This document shows, piece after piece, positions 42,178 to 52,242 of a stretch of DNA of 64,000 nt. The notes under the pieces are model-generated. The model had not been told where the DNA came from and made no database searches. It saw only the letters and a program-made list of their open reading frames with translations. The stretch comes from Mucilaginibacter daejeonensis (lineage in GTDB: Bacteria; Bacteroidota; Bacteroidia; Sphingobacteriales; Sphingobacteriaceae). The DNA is taken from positions 2,666,001 to 2,730,000 of the forward strand of contig NZ_CP086068.1 in the NCBI RefSeq assembly GCF_020783335.1. The letters run 5' to 3'. Position 1 is the first letter of the stretch; each line of letters begins with the position of its first letter. Both the position numbers and the translations under genes were made by a program.

Positions 42178-42933
42178 TTATAGGTCCACTTGAAGGTTCA
42201 TGATCGATGGGTCTTTTATCAGTTCGTCTATACTCGTTTGTAGGATCACCTGTTTACGATCTGCCGAGAGGATGGCCTTTTTATTGTCTACCTTCTTCAC
42301 CGGTTTAGCAAAGTTGAGCACTACCTTGTAAGGCGTCTCTATTAGCATGGCCTTGGCCATAGCAAAAGTTGAACGGGTGCGTTTCAAAAAATTGTTAAAC
42401 TTTTCTTTATCAATGATGCGGCAAAAGCGGTTAGAGGTCACCTGGTAGGTATAACAATCGTTACCCGCCATTAGCTGCTGAGCATTGAACATATTGTTCT
42501 TGACACCCTTTTCATTCAAGTAACCGTAATTGGCCATCTTCGACATTTGTTGCAGATAGAATTCTAATCCGGATGGGCTGTCTGCCTCATGCCGTATGCT
42601 CACCTTCATCAGGTCTTGCTTTAAATTCATATTCACGGCCAGATCACTGCTTTTAGCCAAACGCATCTCCTGAACGCTCATTTTTTGCTGCGTACTGTCG
42701 GGCAGTGCACCGTATAGGTTCATGACCGTATCTTTAGCCATGGCAAATTGAGGAGTTGCCGTAAGCGAATCAGACAACAAATTATGGAGAATAGCTACCG
42801 CCCGGCTCATGTCAAAATCATAAACCACCTCGCAGGTACCGTTCGGTCTGAAGTTATATCGCTCCACTATATCCACGCACGAATTGAGCGTAAAGGCGAG
42901 CGCAACTATAATGAAAATGTAAAGTTTTTTCAT
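42178..42933 (-). CDS. Lipoprotein of unknown function
   Basis: 251 residues with a lipoprotein signal: MKKLYIFIIVALAFTLNSC (Cys19). The mature part opens VDIVERYNFRPNGTCEVVYD and has mixed strands and helices; no named domain is recognised. Similar Bacteroidota lipoproteins are annotated hypothetical. The start at 42933 is chosen because it gives the signal; an ATG three codons upstream is equally close. It probably shares a transcript with the Rieske gene. Confidence 0.82.
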   Translation of the reverse strand: MKKLYIFIIVALAFTLNSCVDIVERYNFRPNGTCEVVYDFDMSRAVAILHNLLSDSLTATPQFAMAKDTVMNLYGALPDSTQQKMSVQEMRLAKSSDLAVNMNLKQDLMKVSIRHEADSPSGLEFYLQQMSKMANYGYLNEKGVKNNMFNAQQLMAGNDCYTYQVTSNRFCRIIDKEKFNNFLKRTRSTFAMAKAMLIETPYKVVLNFAKPVKKVDNKKAILSADRKQVILQTSIDELIKDPSIMNLQVDL

Positions 42934-43013
42934 ATAACTCATTCATAGGTAATTATACAAATATATAATGAAGGCTTGAAGTTTTTAAAAATATTGATCC
43001 GCCCCTTATTTTG

Positions 43014-43021
43014 TATATTTG
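43014..43021 (+). promoter_or_regulatory. -7 box TATATTTG of queE
   Basis: Exact TAnnTTTG match ending ten bases before the ATG at 43032, implying a very short leader. Confidence 0.6.
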
Positions 43022-43031
43022 CCAATTCATC

Positions 43032-43655
43032 ATGGCACATCATATACCAGAGAATGGCACAATGCTTCCTTTAATGGAAGATTTTTACACCATACAAGGC
43101 GAGGGTTACAATAGCGGGAAAGCGGCCTATTTTATCAGGCTCGGCGGCTGCGATGTGGGTTGCCATTGGTGTGATGTGAAGGAAAGCTGGGATGCCGAAT
43201 TACACCCCCTTACCGCTACCGACGCCATCGTTCAGAACGCGCTAAAATACCCTTCAAAAAATGTCGTGGTCACCGGTGGTGAGCCACTTATCTATAACCT
43301 TGACTACCTGACCGATCAACTGCATACGAACGGAATCAAGACGTTCATAGAGACCTCAGGAGCTTATCCGCTATCAGGTCAATGGGACTGGATCTGCCTT
43401 TCGCCAAAAAAGTTCAAAGCGCCTACGCCGGATGTGAGCGCTTTTGCACATGAACTTAAGGTGATCGTGTTCAATAAGTCCGACTTTGCCTGGGCCGAAG
43501 AGCATGCTAAGCGCGTATCGCCCAACTGCAAGCTATTCCTTCAACCCGAATGGTCAAAGCATGCCGAAATGACCCCGCTGATCGTTGATTATGTGATGGC
43601 CAATCCGCAATGGGAGGTTTCGCTGCAAACGCATAAATACATGAACATTCCGTAA
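43032..43655 (+). CDS. queE: 7-carboxy-7-deazaguanine synthase
   Basis: Radical-SAM enzyme of queuosine synthesis, turning 6-carboxytetrahydropterin into CDG. 207 residues. The cluster motif is C-x3-C-x2-C in GGCDVGCHWCDVKESW. The N-terminal DFYTIQGEGYNSGKAAYFIR and the SAM-binding VVTGGEPLIYNL are typical. The start is ATG 43032 (MAHHIPENG); the upstream TTG frame would run through the promoter box. queC, queD and queF are not in the window. Confidence 0.95.
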   Translation: MAHHIPENGTMLPLMEDFYTIQGEGYNSGKAAYFIRLGGCDVGCHWCDVKESWDAELHPLTATDAIVQNALKYPSKNVVVTGGEPLIYNLDYLTDQLHTNGIKTFIETSGAYPLSGQWDWICLSPKKFKAPTPDVSAFAHELKVIVFNKSDFAWAEEHAKRVSPNCKLFLQPEWSKHAEMTPLIVDYVMANPQWEVSLQTHKYMNIP

Positions 43656-43688
43656 CAAAGCCGGCTAACTTTACGTAAAAGTCTTGTT

Positions 43689-45590
43689 ATGCGGTGTCGT
43701 TTCTTTTACCTATTGCTGTTAACAGGCTTCTCTGCCATCGCCCAGAACCGGGAGTATACCTCGCATAATAGCGCGGCGGTCTCCTATTACCAAAAAGCGA
43801 ATGGTTTTTTGGACAGACAAGATCGTGCTAACGCGATAGTACAATTAAAGAATGCGCTGTCTGTCGACAGCAACTTTATTGAGGCCAACATTCAGCTGGC
43901 CGATATGTATCGTAGTTTGCAGCAGCCTAAAGCTGCAGTTCCGCATTACCGCAAGGCACTTGACCTGAACCCAAACTTTGACCGGGGCGTCTATTTAAAA
44001 CTCGGCGAAAGTGAGGTGAATATCGGGCAGTATAAACAAGCCCTCATTCATCTGGAGAAATTCATCACCTACCCTGACCTTACCGCCCAGAACCGTTTTT
44101 ATGCACGCAAGCTCATTGCCGACTGCAATTTCAGCATCAACGCATTAGAACACCCGGTGCCTTTCAAGCCGGTGAACTTAGGACCCGAGATCAACTCGGC
44201 TAATGACGAATATCTTCCGGTCTCTACCGCCGACGAGCGCACGCTCATCTTCACCCGTAAGATCGCCAATAACGAGGACTTTTATAGAAGCATTAAACAA
44301 GCTGATAATAAGTGGAGCCGTGCAGCCTACTTAAGTAAACAGATCAATACTGCGGAGTACAATGAAGGCGCACAAGCGATATCACAGGACGGTAAATATC
44401 TTTTCTTTACAGGCTGTAACCGTCCCGACGGACAAGGACGCTGCGACATATATGTATCGCAACGCAAAGGCGATGATTGGAGTAAGCCCTTCAACCTGAG
44501 CGCGCCGATCAATAGCCCTGGCTGGGAGTCACAACCGTCCATCAGTGCCGATGGCCGCACCATTTACTTTGTGAGCAACCGAAAAGGTGGCTATGGAGGG
44601 TATGATATTTGGAAGTGTAGATTGGGTAACAAGGGCTGGTCTGACCCTGAGAATTTAGGCCCTAACGTGAACACGCCTTATGATGAGCAATCGCCTTTCA
44701 TTCATCCCGATGACAGCACTTTATACTTTTGCTCCAACGGCTGGCCTGGATTAGGCAACAAGGACCTATTTGTGAGCAGGCTCAGTCATGCTGGGAAATG
44801 GCAAAAGCCTGATAACCTTGGGTATCCCATCAACTCCTACGGCGATGAGAACGGCATGAGCATTAGCACCAGTGGTAGCTACGCCTACTTTGCCTCCAAT
44901 AGTTTGGGTGGTTACGGCGGGTTCGATATCTACATGTTCGAGTTACCTCCGGGTGCTCGTCCGCATGCCGTGACCTATGTGCAAGGTATGATCGTGGATG
45001 CTGTGACCAAACGCCCCTTGGAAGCCAATGTAGAGATCGTGGATCTGGCCACTAATATGCCGGTGTACCAAAACGCCACCACACATAACCAAGGCGACTT
45101 TTTAGCGACCTTGGTAACTGGGCGCAACTACGGGCTGACCATCTCAAAAAATGGTTACCTTTTCGCGTCCGAAAACTTTTCGCTCATAGGTCAGGAGGCT
45201 CATAAGCCTTTCAATATCGAAGTACCTTTGAACACTATCGAGGTCGGTCGGTCGGCTGTGTTAAAGAACATCTTTTTTGATATCAACCGGTATGACCTCA
45301 AACCCGAATCAAGGTCGGCGTTGCGCTACCTGATCGATTTTATGGCTATAAATCCAACTGTTAGCATCGAGATATCGGGCCATACCGATAACGTTGGTAA
45401 TGACAAGATCAATCAGACACTATCAGAGAACCGCGCAAAGGCTGTTTACGACTACTTGGTGAACAACGGTGTGAATGCTGCCAAATTGAAATATAAAGGC
45501 TATGGCAAGCTACAACCAGTGGCAGCTAACAACAATGATGAGAATCGAGCTCGCAATCGCCGCACGGAGTTCAAGATCATTGCAAAATAG
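43689..45590 (+). CDS. PorE-like OmpA-family protein (TPR, PD40 propeller, CarboxypepD_reg, OmpA)
   Basis: 633 residues with a signal peptide ending at FSAIAQ. Domains in order: TPRs at about 25-140, a PD40/WD40-like beta-propeller at 165-420 (repeated motifs such as YLFFTGCNRPDGQGRCDIYV, IYFVSNRKGGYGGYDIWKC, YFASNSLGGYGGFDIYMFE), a CarboxypepD_reg domain at 430-515, and an OmpA peptidoglycan-binding domain at 525-633 (VSIEISGHTDNVG, NRRTEFKII). This is the order of PorE, a type IX secretion component that ties the complex to peptidoglycan. Paralogues of this layout are common, so the T9SS role is inferred. It is convergent with the next gene, five bases apart. Confidence 0.9.
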   Translation: MRCRFFYLLLLTGFSAIAQNREYTSHNSAAVSYYQKANGFLDRQDRANAIVQLKNALSVDSNFIEANIQLADMYRSLQQPKAAVPHYRKALDLNPNFDRGVYLKLGESEVNIGQYKQALIHLEKFITYPDLTAQNRFYARKLIADCNFSINALEHPVPFKPVNLGPEINSANDEYLPVSTADERTLIFTRKIANNEDFYRSIKQADNKWSRAAYLSKQINTAEYNEGAQAISQDGKYLFFTGCNRPDGQGRCDIYVSQRKGDDWSKPFNLSAPINSPGWESQPSISADGRTIYFVSNRKGGYGGYDIWKCRLGNKGWSDPENLGPNVNTPYDEQSPFIHPDDSTLYFCSNGWPGLGNKDLFVSRLSHAGKWQKPDNLGYPINSYGDENGMSISTSGSYAYFASNSLGGYGGFDIYMFELPPGARPHAVTYVQGMIVDAVTKRPLEANVEIVDLATNMPVYQNATTHNQGDFLATLVTGRNYGLTISKNGYLFASENFSLIGQEAHKPFNIEVPLNTIEVGRSAVLKNIFFDINRYDLKPESRSALRYLIDFMAINPTVSIEISGHTDNVGNDKINQTLSENRAKAVYDYLVNNGVNAAKLKYKGYGKLQPVAANNNDENRARNRRTEFKIIAK

Positions 45591-45595
45591 CCAGA

Positions 45596-48022
45596 TCACT
45601 TGGCCTTTTCCACGTTGAACACTTGCTCTTGATATACCACTCCCCTGTTAGTGATACCTTGTACTATGACCTTGAAAGCATCTGTGATATCGCTGGTATA
45701 AAAGTTAACATGAGTAAGTTCATTCGCTTTTACCTTAAGCAGATATTTCCAATAAATGGTTGACACGTACTCGGGCGCTGAGGGATTGGCCACTGCGTAA
45801 TCAGAACCATAGAACTCTTTGGCTATATATATGCCGGGTATGGTTTTGTTAGCCTCTTCCTTGCGCTTATCGGTCAAAATGCAACCTTGGTATAGGCGCC
45901 CCTGATAAACATGACCTAGTATTGGTGCCGAGCCCATGCCAGGGTGATTACGGCAATTCAAGATACCATACATGCAAACGTAATCACCGCACTCATTAGG
46001 GCCTGAATTTGGTCCATAAAGCGAGTTGTCTTTACGCGCGGATACGCCGACCGCTTTTAACTGTATGGTGCGCCCCAAGGTAGGCAGAACGAAATTATCG
46101 GTCTCAATAGTTGATAGTGGCCTTTCATAGCTTTGAGGGCGCCATTGATGAGCAAGTGTTTTGTTCAGCGCGACATAAGGGTCGTTGATAGTAAGCTGGT
46201 AAGACCTATCAGAGGTGGACAGAAATCTGATGGGCTTGTCCTGGGTGTTGATCAGCGACCGGTGATCAAGGTCGAAGTATCCCCGGCTATCCGTACTGAG
46301 CAACGAAGTAGATGAATCACGAAAGAGAATGATATTGCCCGGCTTTTTCAACGCCCTGCCATTGATGGTCAAGGTACCGTTGTAGGCAAGGGAGACGTTC
46401 TTTGATGCCGTATCAGCTGCCCTGGCATATAGAAGGTCGGGCCAGGTATACCGCCTCCAACCTTTGACCAGTAGTATTCGCTCCAGCACTTGCCTGTCTT
46501 GAGGAGCGTTACCAAGATAATGTTGCTTTAACGGCAGGTCGCCTATATCACTTTTCAAGTAAAAGTAGTTCTCGATATCGTTCTGCTTTTTGATCTCGAT
46601 CCGGTTACTTTGCACGCAAGCCACTGATACCAGTGCCAGATCGGTACTATCACTCTTCATACCTAAGGCAAGGTCCACTTTTTCGCGTGTGTGGTATAGC
46701 TGCTTGTTGGTTTGGATAGTAAGATGCTGCTGATCACCATAATGTGCAAAGAACAGGCGTTCGGCAAAAGGGCGCCCGGTACTGTCGGTAAGCGTGACCT
46801 CGGCTATGCCGCGCGGCAGGTCATTCAGCGCGACCTGCACTTTGCGTGGTTTTAGCGCATCCACCCTCACGGGTACACAAAAAAATTCCTGCTGGTAATT
46901 GTGCACGTTCAGGTAAACCATTCCGTTGACACTGCTGCGCACATAAAGACCAAGCGTGTCATTCACGATGGAATTGACCAAGCTGATACCCATACCATTT
47001 GGCAAGGCATCAGGAAGCCGGTACACGGTATCCTTTTGCGAAATAGCCACCAGTTTCATGGTGTAACGATGTCCAGGGTTGGGTATCAATTTAAAGCTAC
47101 CCAAGCCATAAGCATCAGTACTTAGGGTGTCGATCGGTTTACGGTCATCGAACAAGATACCTGAAACACGGAGAGGCTGGTTATTGTCGCCCAACGCCTC
47201 CCATCCTATCCTTGTTGGTATGTGCTCGATCAACTGGCCTCCTTCGGGATAGAACCGTACCTTGGCCATACCCCTGGGCCTTGGTAAGGGCATATACAGG
47301 TACTGACTGCTCTTCTTGGACCTGATCGTTGTCTTGACCATATTCTTGCCCGGCGGTACCGTTATGGTAGTTAGGCCTGCCTTGTCTGTAACGGTGCGCG
47401 CTTGTATCACCGCAGCATCATTGCCGGTAAGTAAATAGCTCACTTGTGCATTGGCCAACGGCAATAGGTCGTTCCCGTTGACCACCAGCTGAACATTGCG
47501 CGGCTTATTCGACGCACTTAAAGCGGTATCTTGTAATGAAAGTATGGCTTTGAAAGTAGGCGCGGTGGTGGTCCTAATGGTAATTGGCTGGGTGAACAAC
47601 GCATCGGGTTTACCGTTCACCTGCCTATTGGTGTAAACCATGAACGTGTAATTACCAGGCGGAATGGTATCGCTCAGCAAGATGTTCCCAAAACCAACGC
47701 TGTTGTTCATCACGAACCGCTCTTGTACCGGTATCTCGTGGTCCACATCGTTCACCAAGCTAACCGACAGTGTGTGGTGGTCATCAGGCCTATCGCTGCT
47801 AAGCAGGTAGGCCGTGAACCAAACGTTCTCATTGTTGGTGTAAATGGTCTTATCAAAATGAACAAATAGTTTGGCGGAAGGTACCGTTCGCCGGTAAATG
47901 TCCATCTTGCGCTGAAGAGTATCCCACAGCCGTGTTGGATGTTGGCCCATGGCGTTGATACAGCACATCAGCATCATCAGTATACAGGCACCGGTGTACC
48001 AGTTTCGTTCACGCCATATCAT
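45596..48022 (-). CDS. Large secreted MG2-like protein
   Basis: 808 residues with a signal peptide (ACILMMLMCCINAMGQ near residue 25). The region at about 45-150 has the Bacteroidota MG2-like (alpha-2-macroglobulin) signature SAKLFVHFDKTIYTNNENVW and FTAYLLSSDRPDD. Several beta-sandwich domains follow, among them a carboxypeptidase-regulatory-like segment near 565-610. No catalytic motif or bait/thioester site is seen. Relatives often stand beside TonB-dependent receptors, but none is adjacent here. The start at 48022 is chosen as the closest Met to the signal. Function unknown, probably periplasmic or at the outer membrane. Confidence 0.82.
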   Translation of the reverse strand: MIWRERNWYTGACILMMLMCCINAMGQHPTRLWDTLQRKMDIYRRTVPSAKLFVHFDKTIYTNNENVWFTAYLLSSDRPDDHHTLSVSLVNDVDHEIPVQERFVMNNSVGFGNILLSDTIPPGNYTFMVYTNRQVNGKPDALFTQPITIRTTTAPTFKAILSLQDTALSASNKPRNVQLVVNGNDLLPLANAQVSYLLTGNDAAVIQARTVTDKAGLTTITVPPGKNMVKTTIRSKKSSQYLYMPLPRPRGMAKVRFYPEGGQLIEHIPTRIGWEALGDNNQPLRVSGILFDDRKPIDTLSTDAYGLGSFKLIPNPGHRYTMKLVAISQKDTVYRLPDALPNGMGISLVNSIVNDTLGLYVRSSVNGMVYLNVHNYQQEFFCVPVRVDALKPRKVQVALNDLPRGIAEVTLTDSTGRPFAERLFFAHYGDQQHLTIQTNKQLYHTREKVDLALGMKSDSTDLALVSVACVQSNRIEIKKQNDIENYFYLKSDIGDLPLKQHYLGNAPQDRQVLERILLVKGWRRYTWPDLLYARAADTASKNVSLAYNGTLTINGRALKKPGNIILFRDSSTSLLSTDSRGYFDLDHRSLINTQDKPIRFLSTSDRSYQLTINDPYVALNKTLAHQWRPQSYERPLSTIETDNFVLPTLGRTIQLKAVGVSARKDNSLYGPNSGPNECGDYVCMYGILNCRNHPGMGSAPILGHVYQGRLYQGCILTDKRKEEANKTIPGIYIAKEFYGSDYAVANPSAPEYVSTIYWKYLLKVKANELTHVNFYTSDITDAFKVIVQGITNRGVVYQEQVFNVEKAK

Positions 48023-48059
48023 AAAATTCAGGTAGAGGCAGAATGCCCGTGGCAATGAT

Positions 48060-48090
48060 ACAAAAAAAGGGAACCAAACGGCTCCCTTTC
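48060..48090 (-). terminator. Terminator of recQ
   Basis: On the minus strand AAAGGGAGCCG pairs with its imperfect complement GGTTCCCTTT around TTT, followed by a T-run (plus-strand A-run at 48062-48068). Confidence 0.85.
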
Positions 48091-48110
48091 AATAATTTAT
48101 GGTTCGAGCA

Positions 48111-50306
48111 TTAGTTGCCCAGTTCCGACATGAATTTGATGCGCATCAATTGTATCTCTTCGCGGGTGTAATCGTTAACGCCCAGATCAACTAGTGCATC
48201 ATCTATCGAATCTACCTCTGCGGTGCGGAAGTAGTCGTACACCTCTTCCTGCTTGTCCTCATCGATCACCTCATCAATGTAGTAGTTGAGGTTTAACTTA
48301 GTTCCCGAGTTAACGATAGATTCCACCTCACGCAGGATCTCCTCATAACTCAACCCTTTTGATGATGCGATATCTTCGAGGTCTAAATGACGGTCGATGT
48401 TCTGAATGATGTAAACCTTCAGTGCAGAGCGGTTGGCAGCACTCTTGATCACCATATCCACCGGACGGTCGATATCATTATCCTCAACATATTTTTTGAT
48501 CAGCTCTGTGAACGGGCCGCCAAATTTTGCGGCCTTACCTGCACCCACACCCGATATCTGTTTCAACTCATCGGTGTTGATCGGGTAATGCGTGCACATC
48601 TCCTCTAACGATGGGTCTTGGAAGATGACGAACGGCGGCAAATTCTTTTGCTTGGCGATCTTCTTCCGCAGATCTTTCAGCATTTGAAGCAATTGCGTAT
48701 CCAAAGCGCCGGTGCCGGTCTTTGGTCCGTCATCGTGGTCGTCATCGTCGGCTGCCTCCATTGGTTTGTTGAGCACAAAACGCAGGCTGAAAGGATTGTC
48801 CAAAAAGTTGTGGCCCTTATCGGTCAGCTTCAGCAAGCCATAGTTATCAATGTCTTTGGAAAGGAAATTATCCAGCAGCGCCTGACGTAACAATGAGTTC
48901 CAAAGGTTCTTACCTTCTTCTTTACCCGAGCCGAACACATCAAGCAAATGATGCTCATAGTGATGCACGTTAGGGCTATCGTCTCCCATCAGCACATCAG
49001 TGATATGATGGTCGTCGAACTTTTCGCCCAGTTGTTTGATCAGGCTCAGTGCACGATGTAATTGAGCTTCAGCATCAAATGTACTGCGCTCGCTGCTACA
49101 GTTATCGCACATGCCGCTGCATTTTGACGCGTCAAAGTCCTCACCAAAGTAGTGCAGGATCTGCTTACGGCGGCACACGGCCGACTCAGCATAATCGATC
49201 ACTTCCTTCAATATCTGCGTACCTATCTCACGTTCCGAAACAGGCTTGTCCTTCATGAATTTTTGCAGCTTATCTACATCCTTTTCGGAGTAGAAGGCCA
49301 CACAGATGCCCTCGCCACCATCGCGGCCCGCACGACCGGTCTCTTGGTAGTAGCCTTCCATGCTCTTAGGCACATCATGGTGGATCACGTAGCGCACATC
49401 AGGTTTATCGATGCCCATACCGAAGGCAATGGTAGCAACGATCACTTCTACATCTTCCATCAGGAACTTGTCCTGCGTTTCGGCACGCACTTTGGCATCA
49501 AGACCAGCATGGTAAGGCAAAGCTTTAACACCGTTCAGGTTAAGGGCCTCGGCCACTTCTTCTACCTTTTTACGGCTCAGGCAGTAAACGATGCCTGACT
49601 TACCCTGATGTTGTTTAATAAATTTAACGATCTCTTTAAGCACATTGCGTTTGGCACGTACTTCATAGAACAGGTTAGAACGGTTGAACGATGATTTGTA
49701 CACCGTAGCGTTGTTCATTTGCAGGTTCTTCTGTATATCGTGCTGAACCTTAGGCGTGGCCGTTGCCGTGAGGGCGATGATAGGTATGTTCTCGCCAAGG
49801 TTAGCGATCACCTGGCGTATCTTACGGTACTCGGGGCGGAAATCATGCCCCCACTCCGATATACAATGCGCCTCATCCACCGCCACGAACGACAGTTTGT
49901 TCAAACGCAAAAAATCGATATTATCTTGCTTGGTAAGCGATTCGGGAGCTACGTATAGAAGTTTGGTCTTGCCCGCAAGTACATCCTCTTTTACTTTAGC
50001 GGTCTCGGTCTTGGTAAGTGATGAATTAAGGAAGTGGGCCACACTATCAGAATTACAGAAGGCCCTTAGCTGATCCACCTGATTTTTCATCAGCGCGATC
50101 AGCGGTGATATCACGATGGCGGTGCCCTCGGTCATTAAAGCGGGCAACTGATAACACATTGATTTTCCACCGCCGGTGGGCATGATCACAAAGGTGTCAT
50201 TACCGGCCATGATGTTAGTTATGATCGCTTCCTGCTCACCTTTGAAGTTATCAAATCCAAAAAAGTTCTGCAGGTTATCAAAGAGCGATTTTTTTGTCTC
50301 GATCAT
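48111..50306 (-). CDS. recQ: ATP-dependent DNA helicase RecQ
   Basis: 731-residue 3'-5' helicase of recombination repair. Walker A is IMPTGGGKSMCYQLPA, motif II VDEAHCISEWGHDFRPEY, motif III ALTATATPKV, motif V IVATIAFGMGIDKPDVRYV, motif VI QETGRAGRDG. The RQC zinc site CRRKQILHYFGEDFDASKC plus SGMCDNC is complete. A winged helix follows, then an HRDC-like region near 525-600 (KQKNLPPFVIFQDPSLEEM). The C-terminal extension of about 100 acidic residues is seen in Bacteroidota RecQ. Length is longer than E. coli RecQ (about 610). Confidence 0.96.
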   Translation of the reverse strand: MIETKKSLFDNLQNFFGFDNFKGEQEAIITNIMAGNDTFVIMPTGGGKSMCYQLPALMTEGTAIVISPLIALMKNQVDQLRAFCNSDSVAHFLNSSLTKTETAKVKEDVLAGKTKLLYVAPESLTKQDNIDFLRLNKLSFVAVDEAHCISEWGHDFRPEYRKIRQVIANLGENIPIIALTATATPKVQHDIQKNLQMNNATVYKSSFNRSNLFYEVRAKRNVLKEIVKFIKQHQGKSGIVYCLSRKKVEEVAEALNLNGVKALPYHAGLDAKVRAETQDKFLMEDVEVIVATIAFGMGIDKPDVRYVIHHDVPKSMEGYYQETGRAGRDGGEGICVAFYSEKDVDKLQKFMKDKPVSEREIGTQILKEVIDYAESAVCRRKQILHYFGEDFDASKCSGMCDNCSSERSTFDAEAQLHRALSLIKQLGEKFDDHHITDVLMGDDSPNVHHYEHHLLDVFGSGKEEGKNLWNSLLRQALLDNFLSKDIDNYGLLKLTDKGHNFLDNPFSLRFVLNKPMEAADDDDHDDGPKTGTGALDTQLLQMLKDLRKKIAKQKNLPPFVIFQDPSLEEMCTHYPINTDELKQISGVGAGKAAKFGGPFTELIKKYVEDNDIDRPVDMVIKSAANRSALKVYIIQNIDRHLDLEDIASSKGLSYEEILREVESIVNSGTKLNLNYYIDEVIDEDKQEEVYDYFRTAEVDSIDDALVDLGVNDYTREEIQLMRIKFMSELGN

Positions 50307-50535
50307 TATAGGTCAAAAAAAAGAAAATAAAGTTCACACTTTCAAGGCTAAAAACAGTTTATTAATGCCGGAGCGGCAGCACAGAGAGTAAACTTAAATT
50401 TGAACTCAGATGATGTTTTAGCCGTTTTTGCGCCTTGACAAATATTAACTAAATATAAAGGTAATTTATTATTAAAACCGAATATTTTTTACATTTTTGA
50501 CGGCGTTGTTACACAACACAATACCCTGCATCGAC

Positions 50536-51621
50536 ATGAACAAAAACTATTATGCCATCATTATGGCAGGTGGTATCGGCAGCCGCTTTTGGCCTATCAG
50601 CCGCACCTCACATCCTAAACAATTCATTGATATTTTAGGCACCGGAAAAACGCTGATCCAAAACACTTACGACCGCTTTTTGAAGATCTGCCCTAAAGAG
50701 AATATCTATGTAGTGACCAACGAGATCTATACCGACCTCATTAAGACGCAACTGCCCGACATGACCGATGCGCAGATCCTGACCGAGCCGGTAATGCGTA
50801 ACACCGCCCCTTGCGTGGCGTACGGTTGTTACAAGATCGAGAGCATGAACCCTGATGCAGTGATCGTGGTTGCCCCTTCAGATCACCTGATCCTGAACGA
50901 GGCCGGCTTTGTAAGCTCTATCGAGGATTCGCTAAAGACCGCCGAGGAGCACAAGTGCCTGGTAACGCTGGGTATTATGCCATCTCGCCCTGATACTGGT
51001 TACGGTTACATTCAATTCAACGAGGAAGTGATCGATGGCAAATTCCACAAAGTGAAGACCTTTACCGAGAAACCTACGCTGGACATTGCCAAAACCTTCA
51101 TTCAAAGCGGCGACTTTTTGTGGAACGCAGGTATCTTCATCTGGTCGGCCAAAGCCATCGTTGATGCATTTGACAAGCACCTGCCTGACATGCACGAGAT
51201 ATTTGCCGATGCACGTTCAGTATACAACAGCGATAACGAGCGTACACACGTGCATGCTGCCTACCAGCGTTGCACCAACATATCGATCGATTATGGCATC
51301 ATGGAGAAGGCCGACAACGTGTACGTATTGCCATCTGAGTTCGGTTGGAGCGACCTGGGCACCTGGGCTTCGGTATACCAACTGGCCGATAAGGACTACG
51401 TAGGTAACGCGGTCATCCCTGCCGAGAAAGTCATCATGTACGATTCATCGAACTGTATGGTGAACATGCCTGATGAAAAACTGGTGATCATTAAAGGTCT
51501 GCATGATTACATCGTAGTAGAATCGAACAATACCCTGCTGATCTGCCCTAAAGATGACGAGCAGAATGTGAAGCAGGTAGTTGCTGATGTGAAGCAAAAA
51601 TTTGGCACCAAATACATTTAA
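50536..51621 (+). CDS. Mannose-1-phosphate guanylyltransferase
   Basis: 361-residue nucleotidyltransferase making GDP-mannose for polysaccharides and glycans. The nucleotide-binding signature is AIIMAGGIGSRFWPISR. Other motifs are FIDILGTGKTLIQNTYDR, VVAPSDHLI, TLGIMPSRPDTGYGYIQF, the Lys-containing KTFTEKP, and FGWSDLGTWASV. It lacks the phosphomannose isomerase cupin of bifunctional ManC/AlgA. The start is ATG 50536 (MNKNYYAIIMAGG); 13 upstream in-frame codons have no similarity to the family. It is divergent from recQ. Confidence 0.95.
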   Translation: MNKNYYAIIMAGGIGSRFWPISRTSHPKQFIDILGTGKTLIQNTYDRFLKICPKENIYVVTNEIYTDLIKTQLPDMTDAQILTEPVMRNTAPCVAYGCYKIESMNPDAVIVVAPSDHLILNEAGFVSSIEDSLKTAEEHKCLVTLGIMPSRPDTGYGYIQFNEEVIDGKFHKVKTFTEKPTLDIAKTFIQSGDFLWNAGIFIWSAKAIVDAFDKHLPDMHEIFADARSVYNSDNERTHVHAAYQRCTNISIDYGIMEKADNVYVLPSEFGWSDLGTWASVYQLADKDYVGNAVIPAEKVIMYDSSNCMVNMPDEKLVIIKGLHDYIVVESNNTLLICPKDDEQNVKQVVADVKQKFGTKYI

Positions 51622-51622
51622 G

Positions 51623-51692
51623 CATTTGATCTGAAGATCAAATGTCTGATAATAACGACCGCCTCGTACTTGATTTATGAGGCGGTTTTTCG
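51623..51692 (+). terminator. Tandem hairpins behind the mannose-1-phosphate guanylyltransferase gene
   Basis: First stem CATTTGATCT (51623-51632) with AGATCAAATG (51635-51644), two-base loop. Second stem ACCGCCTC (51658-51665) with GAGGCGGT (51679-51686), followed by TTTTTC: a classical terminator. Confidence 0.88.
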
Positions 51693-51777
51693 TTTAGGAC
51701 ATTTCCGTATGATGTTCATACTTTGATATGCCGATCACAAATCGTTATTTGGTTGTAATAAACTAACCTTACAAAAC

Positions 51778-52209
51778 ATGAAAGCGATCCACCCATGGAT
51801 CAACTTCAACGGCAACGCCGAAGAAGCGTTCACTTTTTACCGGTCAGTATTCGGTGGCGAATTTATCAAGATCACCAGATTTAAGGACCTTTCGGGTCCT
51901 GACATCAACATCCCAGAGGATGAAGCAGAAAAGATCATGTACATAGGCCTGCCGTTGGGCAAGAATAATGTATTGGTAGCCAATGATATCCCATCGGCGC
52001 TGGGCAAGGTAAGTGAAACAGAGAATCGATCGAAGATATATGTGAACGCAGAAAGCCGCGAGGAAGCTGATCACATCTTCAGCGGCTTATCGGCCGGTGG
52101 CGAAGTGGAAGGACCGATCGGCGATAGCCCGTGGGGTACCTACGCCGGAATGTTCAGAGATAAATACGGCATTGAATGGATCATCGAATTCGACCCAAGT
52201 CAAGGATAG
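51778..52209 (+). CDS. VOC-family protein, PhnB-like
   Basis: 143 residues of the glyoxalase/bleomycin-resistance fold in the PhnB/3-demethylubiquinone-methyltransferase-like (DUF1338-unrelated) subgroup. It starts MKAIHPWINFNGNAEEAFTF and continues YRSVFGGEF; the second half carries SGLSAGGEVEGPIGDSPWGT and the ending FRDKYGIEWIIEF. Many such proteins have no known substrate. It is monocistronic, convergent with rlmB, 33 bases apart. Confidence 0.9.
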   Translation: MKAIHPWINFNGNAEEAFTFYRSVFGGEFIKITRFKDLSGPDINIPEDEAEKIMYIGLPLGKNNVLVANDIPSALGKVSETENRSKIYVNAESREEADHIFSGLSAGGEVEGPIGDSPWGTYAGMFRDKYGIEWIIEFDPSQG

Positions 52210-52242
52210 ACCAGTGTTTATCTTCTTTTGGGCGGATCCCCA

